Origin: Pseudomaricurvus albidus
GTDB lineage: Bacteria > Pseudomonadota > Gammaproteobacteria > Pseudomonadales > Cellvibrionaceae
NCBI RefSeq assembly: GCF_018863235.1
Contig: NZ_JAHKRS010000003.1
Span: forward strand, 310,001 to 374,000
Reading direction: 5' to 3'
DNA length: 64,000 nt
Shown here piece by piece: positions 57,000 through 64,000 of this stretch (its first letter is position 1; each line of letters opens with the position of its first letter). The position numbers and the translations under genes are program-made. The notes under the pieces are model-generated. The model ran no database searches. It was not told the DNA's origin and saw only the letters and a program-made list of their open reading frames with translations.

Positions 57000-58775
57000 C
57001 TAATCACTTTCGGGCACCGGCACCGCGCCCGCATCCGGCTTGCGAGGGTCTGCAGCGCCCAAAAACACGCCCTGTCTGGTCGTCACAGACTGAGCACTGC
57101 CCATCGTCGATACCTGTCTTAACTTGTAGCCCTGCTGCCTCAATAGCGCCTGAGTATCCGGGCTGAAACCCGGCTCCATAAACAACATGTCCGGTTGCCA
57201 CTGATGATGAAAACGGGGGGCACTGACGGCCTCGGCAACGTTCATGTCGAAGTCAATCATATTGGTAATGGTTTCCAGCACCGTGGTAATAATGCGACTG
57301 CCTCCCGGACTGCCCGTCACCAGAAACGGTTCACCATCCCTGAACACCAGCGTCGGCGTCATGGAACTGAGCGGACGCTTGCCCGGTTCAATCTTGTTGG
57401 CTTCAGCACCGATCAAGCCATAGGCGTTGGGCACACCGGGTTTTGCGGAGAAATCGTCCATTTCATTGTTCAGTATGATGCCGGTACCGGGCACAGTGAT
57501 GCCGGAACCAAACGAGAAGTTCAGTGTGTAAGTGTTCGCTACCGCATTGCCCTCAGCATCCATGATGGAATAGTGTGTGGTGTTATGGCTTTCAGTAGCC
57601 AGCGCAGCACCGGGTAAAATGTCACTGGAAGGCCTCACCTTGTCAGGCGCGATCTGATCCGCCAGCTTGCGGGCGTAGGCCTTGTCCGTGAGTTTGGCTA
57701 CCGGTACCGTGACATAGTCAGGATCACCGAGATATTTACTGCGATCGGCATAGGCGTACTTCATGGACTCTGTCATATGATGGATCGTGGCCGCACTGCC
57801 GGCTCCGAAGTCCTTCAACGGAAAGTTTTCCAGTATATTCAGCATCTGCACCACATGAACGCCACCCGAGCTGGGCGGCGGCATGGAGGCAATCTGATAA
57901 CCGCGGTAGTTACCCACCACAGGTTCACGCTCCACCACGCGATAGTTTTCCAGATCCTCATGAGTAATCAGCCCGCCGTTGGCGGACATCTCAGCCACAA
58001 TCCTGTCGGCAATTTTGCCCTTGTAAAACGCATCGGCGCCATGCAATAAAATTTGTTTCAGCGACCAGGCCAGATCCGGCAGGCGCAGCAGCTCGCCCGC
58101 CTTGTAAGGGGAGCCATCGGGCTTGTAATAAGCATTCAGAGACGCCTTATTGCGCTGCAAGTGGGAAGCGCCGGCCAGCTTTTCCGCCAGATCGTGAGTC
58201 ATGACAAACCCCTGCTCTGCCTGACGAATGGCCGGAGTGAGCACTTGCTTAAGCGACAGTCGTCCATAGTGTTGCTGGGCATGAATCAGCCCAGCAACCG
58301 TACCGGGCACCCCGGCGGACAGCAGACTGAAACGCGCTCGGGCAGGGTCTACCTTGCCGTCGTCATCTAAAAACATGTCCCGTGTCGCACCGGAAGGTGC
58401 CATCTCGCGATAATCCAGCGCAACGGTTTTCTTCTGATCCGCCAGGTAGATCATCATAAATCCGCCGCCGCCCAGATTGCCGGCACGCGGTAGTACCACC
58501 GCCAGCGAAAATCCCACGGCAACCGCGGCATCGATGGCATTGCCTCCGGCAGCGATGATCTCGGCCCCAACCTCACTGGCCAACCGGTGCTGTGTCGCCA
58601 CCATGCCACGCTCGCCAATCACCGGATGGTGGATACTGTCATAGCGAATAATCGGTTCGACGTCTGTCGCCAGCGCAGTCCACGACACTGAAGCGCAGAG
58701 AGAGGCAACTGCAAGGGAGCGAAGTGTCGTTTTGGAACAAAGGCTGGCCAGCCTCAATGCAATTGAAAACGTCAT
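57000..58775 (-). CDS. ggt: Gamma-glutamyltransferase
   Basis: 591 residues from the ATG at 58775; the frame opens to 58856 but the signal peptide (ending SWTALAT) fits this start. N-terminal nucleophile hydrolase with AAGGNAIDAAVAVGF and the autocleavage site SHNTTHYSIMD, where Thr399 becomes the nucleophile of the small subunit. Late motifs KRPLSSMTPTLV and GSPGGSRIITTV. Periplasmic enzyme that breaks or transfers the gamma-glutamyl bond of glutathione. Divergent from the GH31 gene. Confidence 0.96.
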   Translation of the reverse strand: MTFSIALRLASLCSKTTLRSLAVASLCASVSWTALATDVEPIIRYDSIHHPVIGERGMVATQHRLASEVGAEIIAAGGNAIDAAVAVGFSLAVVLPRAGNLGGGGFMMIYLADQKKTVALDYREMAPSGATRDMFLDDDGKVDPARARFSLLSAGVPGTVAGLIHAQQHYGRLSLKQVLTPAIRQAEQGFVMTHDLAEKLAGASHLQRNKASLNAYYKPDGSPYKAGELLRLPDLAWSLKQILLHGADAFYKGKIADRIVAEMSANGGLITHEDLENYRVVEREPVVGNYRGYQIASMPPPSSGGVHVVQMLNILENFPLKDFGAGSAATIHHMTESMKYAYADRSKYLGDPDYVTVPVAKLTDKAYARKLADQIAPDKVRPSSDILPGAALATESHNTTHYSIMDAEGNAVANTYTLNFSFGSGITVPGTGIILNNEMDDFSAKPGVPNAYGLIGAEANKIEPGKRPLSSMTPTLVFRDGEPFLVTGSPGGSRIITTVLETITNMIDFDMNVAEAVSAPRFHHQWQPDMLFMEPGFSPDTQALLRQQGYKLRQVSTMGSAQSVTTRQGVFLGAADPRKPDAGAVPVPESD

Positions 58776-58900
58776 AGACAAGACTCTTAACCTGGCGTTG
58801 TGAACAAGTATGTGTTGGTGATGAACCCAGTGCACATTATCACCACAAGGGGTCAACGCACTACCGGCGCGTCACTGACGATCACCAAACAGCTATGATA

Positions 58901-58927
58901 ACCTGTGATTTACTTCAGTTCACAGGT
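58901..58927. promoter_or_regulatory. 8-bp inverted repeat at the GH31 gene start
   Basis: ACCTGTGA (58901-58908) and TCACAGGT (58920-58927) are separated by 11 bases. They lie just after a possible -10 element TATGAT (58894-58899) and end 7 bases before the likely TTG start, so a bound repressor would cover the transcription start. Confidence 0.5.
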
Positions 58928-58934
58928 CAGAACA

Positions 58935-61208
58935 TTGTCCAGAATATTGCTCAGTCGGCTGTTACGCCATCTCGCCCTGCCCACTCTTCCCTTACTGCTT
59001 ACGGCCTGTGAGCCGCCCCCCGAAAGCAGCGGCCTTGAAGCAGTCTACGACGGCTCGCGCTATCAGGTGCGGTTGCAGCAACAAAGGATCAGTGTTTTTG
59101 ATCACCAGCTGCAGGAAACCATCTTCGCGTCACCGGTAAGTTCATTTATCAGTGCGCACCAGACAACCCTGAGCGCGCCGACAAAAACAGCAACGTCAAA
59201 AGAACAGCCGCTGGGCCTTCCTCTGACAACCACAGCGCAGAGCTGCACTCAGGCGGTCGTGGATAAAGTGGAAACCACCCGTGAATCTTTATTACTGGCA
59301 GGCCACTTTACTTCAGAGGGATGCTCTACTCGATTTAACCTGAACTTTGCACTCGAAGCGGATCAGCTGCTACTGACAATGGCGACCACCGACGAGACTT
59401 ACAATCACCTGACACTGGGATTCGATGCCCCTTTGCAGGAAACCGTTTTCGGTTTCGGATCGCAGGCCAGCCTGCTCAACTTTAAGGGCAGAGAGGTTCC
59501 CGTATGGTCTCGCCAACAGGGCATTGGCCGCGGTGAGCAGCCCATTTCCACACTGGTTGAAGAACAAACCCCTGGTGCAGCCGGCACCGACCTCAACAGC
59601 GACATGGCGCTGCCCTACTTCTTGAGCAGCGCCCGCTACAGTGTGTTTCTGGATCACGCCGGATTCAGCCATTTTGATTTTCGCCAGCGCCACAGCACCT
59701 TTATCCACAGCTACACCAACACACTTAACGTGCGCCTCACCAGTTGCAACCAGCTGCTCGAATGCATCAGCCAATACACCGCTTTCAGCGGCCGTATGGC
59801 GGGCCTGCCTGAGTGGACGCAACAGGGTGCCATCGTTGGTCTTCAAGGTGGCAGCGATAAGGTTTTGAGCCACTACCAACAGCTCAAAGACCATCAGGTC
59901 CCGGTAGCGGCACTGTGGCTGAAAGACTGGCAACAGGTCACGTCCGACGGACAACCACGCTATCCAGACTGGAAAACCTTGCGTAAAACGTTGCAGCAAG
60001 ACGGTGTGCGGCTGCTTGGATATGTCACCCCCAATCTGACTCATTCAACGGCGCCGGATCTGTATCAGCAAGCCCGGGACAAAGGCTATTTGCTCTCGCT
60101 AAGCAGCAAAGCCAGTGGTGAATCTGAAACAGGTGTGGTCGACCTAACCAACCCGGACGCATTCAAATGGCTGAAGGGCATCATCAAGAAACAGGTCAAG
60201 GCCCGTCAGCTTGCCGGCTGGTTTGCAGATCTTCCCCAGCCACTGCCCATGGAGGCAAGGCTGCACAATGATCAATCACCCATACAGCTGAACAATCTGT
60301 TCGCACAGGAATGGGCGCGTCTAAACCACGAAGTAATCAGCGAGCTGAAGATGAGCGAAGAGGCTCTGCTGTGGATGCGCAGCGGATTTACCAACAGCCC
60401 GTCACTGGTGAGTGCATTTTCTGCAGCCGAGCAAAACACCAGTTGGGATGCGCACGACGGTCTGCAAAGTGCAGTCGTGGCGATGCTCAACAGCGGCATC
60501 AGTGGACTATCCATCAGCCATACGGACACCGGCGGCTACACCTCGATGCAGCAGGCCATTCCCAATCTGGCCCAATGGCTGCTGCCCAAAGATCTCACCC
60601 TGCCCCAAACTGACAGCAACTCCAGCGACAGCCCCAGCTTTGCCCTGCACCGCTCACCCGAGTTGCTGCAGCGCTGGATTGAACTCAGCGCTCTCACCGG
60701 CTTGCTGAGAACCGAAGAAGGCTTAACTCCGGCAATCAATGCACAGGTCTATGACTCACCTGAACTGCTTGAACATTTCGCTGACAATATCCGACTCTTT
60801 CAGGCATTAACGCCCTACCGCAAGGAACTCATGCAGGAAGCTTCGGATCAAGGCTGGCCACTGGTGCGCCACCCACTTCTGCATTTTCCCAATGAGCAGT
60901 ATTTCGCCAAAATGCCCAGTACCGATCTGCAATTTATGCTGGGCGAGAGCCTGATGGTCGCACCCATGCTCACTCCGGTTCAACAACGACAGAAACGGCA
61001 GGTATTTTTACCCAAAGGTGAGTGGATTGAAGTGACTACCGGGAAAACGATTCTTGCCGGCAAGAAAGGAAAAATGCTGCACATTAATCCACCCGGGAAT
61101 CAGGCAGCCCTGTATCTGCAAAACAACGAACGCAGCCGGGAAATGATTATTCCGGCACTGCAACAAGCGGGGTTTATTCCCGCTGTTACACCGCCGGTTG
61201 CAGAGTAG
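58935..61208 (+). CDS. GH31 family glycosidase, lipoprotein
   Basis: 757 residues from a TTG at 58935 with AGGTCAG upstream; a GTG at 58905 is in frame but has no ribosome-binding site. The signal peptide ends in lipobox LLLTAC (Cys25). GH31 barrel: QGGSDKVLSHYQQLK, ALWLKDWQQ, nucleophile region GWFADLPQP (Asp432), RSGFTNSPS, and SISHTDTGGYTSM. The layout is closest to the YihQ (sulfoquinovosidase) clade, but the residues YihQ uses for the sulfonate are not evident. The acid/base aspartate (GDQN in YihQ) appears as Glu499 (AEQN). Probably periplasmic; substrate unknown. It ends 3 bases from the convergent RND gene. Confidence 0.82.
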   Translation: MSRILLSRLLRHLALPTLPLLLTACEPPPESSGLEAVYDGSRYQVRLQQQRISVFDHQLQETIFASPVSSFISAHQTTLSAPTKTATSKEQPLGLPLTTTAQSCTQAVVDKVETTRESLLLAGHFTSEGCSTRFNLNFALEADQLLLTMATTDETYNHLTLGFDAPLQETVFGFGSQASLLNFKGREVPVWSRQQGIGRGEQPISTLVEEQTPGAAGTDLNSDMALPYFLSSARYSVFLDHAGFSHFDFRQRHSTFIHSYTNTLNVRLTSCNQLLECISQYTAFSGRMAGLPEWTQQGAIVGLQGGSDKVLSHYQQLKDHQVPVAALWLKDWQQVTSDGQPRYPDWKTLRKTLQQDGVRLLGYVTPNLTHSTAPDLYQQARDKGYLLSLSSKASGESETGVVDLTNPDAFKWLKGIIKKQVKARQLAGWFADLPQPLPMEARLHNDQSPIQLNNLFAQEWARLNHEVISELKMSEEALLWMRSGFTNSPSLVSAFSAAEQNTSWDAHDGLQSAVVAMLNSGISGLSISHTDTGGYTSMQQAIPNLAQWLLPKDLTLPQTDSNSSDSPSFALHRSPELLQRWIELSALTGLLRTEEGLTPAINAQVYDSPELLEHFADNIRLFQALTPYRKELMQEASDQGWPLVRHPLLHFPNEQYFAKMPSTDLQFMLGESLMVAPMLTPVQQRQKRQVFLPKGEWIEVTTGKTILAGKKGKMLHINPPGNQAALYLQNNERSREMIIPALQQAGFIPAVTPPVAE

Positions 61209-61211
61209 AAA

Positions 61212-63818
61212 CTAGCTGGAAGACGCCTGACCGACCTGTGGAGTCCGCAGGTCAGCTTTGGGCTTTCCCATGGGCTTCACCCACAGAATCAGGCATGGCA
61301 GCAGGGTCAATGCAGCCAGGATTGCCGCCAACATCGCGAAGCTGGTCAGTAAACCGAAGTAGATGGTCGGGATAAAGTTTGACAGCCCCATCACCGAGAA
61401 CCCGGCAATAATGATCACCGAGGTGTAGAACATTGCACGCCCAATGGATGCGTGTGAACGATGCATGGCCGCGTGGTAATCGCCATCCACAGCAAATTCT
61501 TCTTTGAAACGGTGGATATAGTGGATGGTATCGTCCACACCAATCCCCACCGTAATAGCGGCAACGGTAATGGTCATCATGTCCAGCGGAATACCTGCCA
61601 GCCCCATGCCTCCCAACACCACAGCCGCAGCCAACAGGTTGGGAATGATCGCCAGCGTGGCGAGCAGCAATGAGCGAAACAGCACTACAAACATCAACAT
61701 GATGCCGACAAACACCGCCCCCAGAGTCACAATTTGGGAGCTGTAGAGACTTTGCAGCATATTGTTATAGAGCACCAGCAGGCCGGAGATATGCACGTTT
61801 TCCGGTGCGAATCCCAGCTCATGGGTAATGTGATGACGAACTTTTTCCAGCAATTCACTGCGGTTCAGGCCGGGGTAGGTTTCCATCACCCTCAAAGTGA
61901 TGCGGGTTTGATTCGCCTCGGCAGCCAGATAAGGCTCAATCAAAATGTCGCTGATGTCTTTCGGCAAGGATTTTTGCAACAGAGCCAGTTCAAAGTCATT
62001 CAACGCCGAACCGTTAACATCATTGGCCACCTCATAGGCCGTCGCCAAAGACTGCACCTTGCCCACTTCCGGCAGAGAATCCAGATAATCGTGAACGCTT
62101 TTGACTTCTTCCAGCCCGGCCACGGTAAACCAATGATTGACCGGCGCCGCAGAAGAATCGCTCTGCTCTGAAAAAGGATCGGCTTCGGCAAATGGATCGT
62201 CACCGCCGGGTATCGCGAAAGGATCAGCCTCGGCACCGCCTACCTCGGCAAACGGATCCTCTTCATCGCCAAAACCCTGTCCAGATGTGTCGTCCATCTT
62301 CGGCGCATCTAGCACAATATCCAGAGTGATGGTCCCGCCCAGATTTTTATCAATGACGGACATGCCCTTGTAGATTTCCGTGCTCTTGTGGAAGTAATCA
62401 ATAAAGCGATTTTCCACTTCCAGCTTGCTGACCCCGTAACCACTCGCGACAGCCAGCACCACACTTAACCACAATACCAGGCCGCTGTAGCGCTCGGTAA
62501 AACGTGAGAACACCAGGGTAAACGCGGCCTTGCCACGCGCCGCGTCTCTCGCCTTACCTTTGGGCTCACCTTTCGGCAGGATCATCAACCCCGCCGGAAT
62601 CACTACAAACGACAGAATCAGAGACACCGCCAGCCCCATGGTCATCATCCAGCCAAAATCGATCACCGGGCGAATATTGCTCACTACCAGTGAGATAAAG
62701 GCCACCATGGTGGTCAAGGTCGCGTAGAGACAGGGACGCGCCATAAACGACACGGTTTCCATCACCAACTCTGACAGAGGCGTGTCGGGCTCCTCGGCGT
62801 GGTATTCGCGATAACGCACCAGAAGATGAATGGTAATGGCCAGAGAGATAATTAACTGCAGGGCGACAAAGTTGGACGATATAACGGTCAGACGCCAGTC
62901 AATCCAACTGAGAAAGCCCAACATGATCACAACCGCCGCGGCTGAACTGAGCAACGGTAAAATCACAAAACGTTTCTGCCGGAAAATAACCGCCATTACA
63001 ATGATCATCAGCAGCAACACCCCCACCCCGAAGGTTTTCAGGTCACTGTTAATGAAATCGATCATATCCGCGGTAATCATGGTGGCACCGCCGACAAAGA
63101 TCTGCGCGCGGTCCTGATAGTCCGCAACGATCTCCCGCACCTGCTCTACCCGCTGGTGATCTTCAGCCGTCACCTGGGTTCGGTAATCGCGAAACTCGCG
63201 GGTAATCTGTTCCAGCTCCGCCTCTTCCGCCGGAGTCAGTCCTTCCTGATCGCGCTTCAGACGCAGAGTGTCGCGATGGCGAACCATCTCGATATAGCGG
63301 TTGTTGACTTCCAGATTCAGCATAATGGCTGTGGTCTGTCCGTCGGGACCGAGCAGCATTTCCTTGTAGATCGGGCTGGTCAGATACTCTTGCTTGGCCG
63401 CCTGCCGGTCAACCCCAGGCGTTAACAGGGTTCTGGGCTCGCTGATGTCTCCCAAAGAAACTTTCGGACTGTACAGCAATGGAGCGTCCAGCATCGACAA
63501 GGTACTGACAACGCCAGGCACTTGGGACAATTCTGCAGAAAGTTCCTGCATCAATTGAATGGATTGATCAGAAAAAAGATCCTGCTGGGGACGGAAGGTA
63601 ACAATCAGAAAATCACCGCTTTGATAGCGCTGATTCATTTCCCGAAAATAATCCAGATCGGCGTCGTGTTCCAAAGTCAGGGAATCCGATGAAGCATCCA
63701 GTTTGAAATTCGGTAAACCGCTTGCCATTCCCACTGTCAGCAGAGCAACCAATATCAATGCTAATCGGGGACGCTCAATCACAAATGAGCGGTACAAACT
63801 GACCAGTTTCTGAAACAT
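61212..63818 (-). CDS. RND superfamily (MMPL type) exporter
   Basis: 868 residues with two blocks of six membrane helices, each preceded by a large periplasmic loop. Single-component MMPL/RND type, about 150 residues shorter than AcrB. Helix-4 charged motif GVGVDD-like sequence is seen as TVGIGVDDTIHYIHRF in the second half. The second loop has an acidic insert (plus-strand 62168-62270) with four Asp-Pro-Phe units. Substrate unknown; relatives move lipids or hydrophobic compounds. No membrane-fusion partner nearby. Confidence 0.88.
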   Translation of the reverse strand: MFQKLVSLYRSFVIERPRLALILVALLTVGMASGLPNFKLDASSDSLTLEHDADLDYFREMNQRYQSGDFLIVTFRPQQDLFSDQSIQLMQELSAELSQVPGVVSTLSMLDAPLLYSPKVSLGDISEPRTLLTPGVDRQAAKQEYLTSPIYKEMLLGPDGQTTAIMLNLEVNNRYIEMVRHRDTLRLKRDQEGLTPAEEAELEQITREFRDYRTQVTAEDHQRVEQVREIVADYQDRAQIFVGGATMITADMIDFINSDLKTFGVGVLLLMIIVMAVIFRQKRFVILPLLSSAAAVVIMLGFLSWIDWRLTVISSNFVALQLIISLAITIHLLVRYREYHAEEPDTPLSELVMETVSFMARPCLYATLTTMVAFISLVVSNIRPVIDFGWMMTMGLAVSLILSFVVIPAGLMILPKGEPKGKARDAARGKAAFTLVFSRFTERYSGLVLWLSVVLAVASGYGVSKLEVENRFIDYFHKSTEIYKGMSVIDKNLGGTITLDIVLDAPKMDDTSGQGFGDEEDPFAEVGGAEADPFAIPGGDDPFAEADPFSEQSDSSAAPVNHWFTVAGLEEVKSVHDYLDSLPEVGKVQSLATAYEVANDVNGSALNDFELALLQKSLPKDISDILIEPYLAAEANQTRITLRVMETYPGLNRSELLEKVRHHITHELGFAPENVHISGLLVLYNNMLQSLYSSQIVTLGAVFVGIMLMFVVLFRSLLLATLAIIPNLLAAAVVLGGMGLAGIPLDMMTITVAAITVGIGVDDTIHYIHRFKEEFAVDGDYHAAMHRSHASIGRAMFYTSVIIIAGFSVMGLSNFIPTIYFGLLTSFAMLAAILAALTLLPCLILWVKPMGKPKADLRTPQVGQASSS

Positions 63819-63879
63819 ATTTTCGCCTTGGATCGATCTTGAGCCGTCGTCCTGACAGCCCTATATAAAGCTGTGTATT

Positions 63880-64000
63880 ATGAGTAAATCACTCGCAAAA
63901 GGGAAACTGGAAAGGCTGCCATATACCTGTGCAGCAGAAACATTTGTGGTCAGTTTGCGCCAGCCCACCCGGTTTCGTTCAGTTTTTAACCAATTGCCTT
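63880..64000 (+). CDS. Possible partial gene at window edge
   Basis: Open from an ATG at 63880 to the window end, 40 codons (MSKSLAKGKLERLPYTC...). No ribosome-binding site is visible and I do not recognise the sequence. It may be spurious; the same bases lie in the upstream region of the RND gene on the minus strand. Confidence 0.2.
   Translation, partial: MSKSLAKGKLERLPYTCAAETFVVSLRQPTRFRSVFNQLP

Overview
The window is a chromosomal segment of a gammaproteobacterium, probably a marine member of the Pseudomonadales/Cellvibrionales group. This is inferred from gene order and protein style: yhdP-rng-maf-mreDCB, gatCAB followed by a PA4642-like gene, the proA-nadD-rsfS-rlmH-mrdA-rodA-mltB-rlpA-dacA-ybeD-lipB-lipA block, and a TonB-dependent receptor of the type common in that group. 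Coding density is high. I see no rRNA or tRNA gene, CRISPR array, insertion sequence or prophage.

Layout. 1-8385 (minus): envelope/shape cluster yhdP (cut by the window edge), rng, maf, mreD, mreC, mreB. 8870-12542 (plus): gatC, gatA, gatB and a small conserved gene. 12673-15841 (plus): cysZ, then a run of small membrane proteins (ElaB/YqjD-like, YqjE-like, one unknown) overlapping a PerM/AI-2E-type permease. 15942-20103 (minus): a complete ABC sugar importer (binding protein, two permeases, ATPase). 20593-22530 (plus): acyl-CoA synthetase; 22616-24241 (minus): RhlB-like helicase. 24387-31116: an apparent 3-hydroxybutyrate utilisation locus (dehydrogenase, alpha/beta hydrolase, TonB receptor, sodium symporter) with a divergent TetR regulator. 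31165-36636: carbonic anhydrase, fructosamine-kinase-like protein, glycerophosphodiesterase, DUF255 thioredoxin-like protein, short-chain dehydrogenase.

36724-48838 (minus) is the conserved lipoate/peptidoglycan/NAD/proline block. It joins lipoyl synthesis (lipA, lipB, ybeD), the elongasome (mrdA, rodA), wall hydrolases (dacA, rlpA, mltB), ribosome factors (rlmH, rsfS), nadD and proA. It complements mreBCD at the left end. 48964-51129 is a membrane serine/threonine kinase. 51275-53914 is a three-gene porin / FMN-binding / PepSY unit behind a near-perfect Fur box. 54156-54479 is grxD. argD and argF (54802-56913) sit behind an unusual leader holding an intrinsic terminator and a 22-bp perfect palindrome. 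The right end has ggt, a lipoprotein GH31 glycosidase with an altered active site, and an RND-type exporter.

Most notable: mreC seems to start at a non-canonical ATC codon; the Fur-controlled porin/flavoprotein/PepSY unit is a candidate envelope electron-transfer (ferric reduction) system; the hydroxybutyrate locus couples a TonB receptor to cytoplasmic ketone-body metabolism; several unassigned palindromes are candidate operators. No homology search could be run, so names rest on motif recognition, protein length and gene order.
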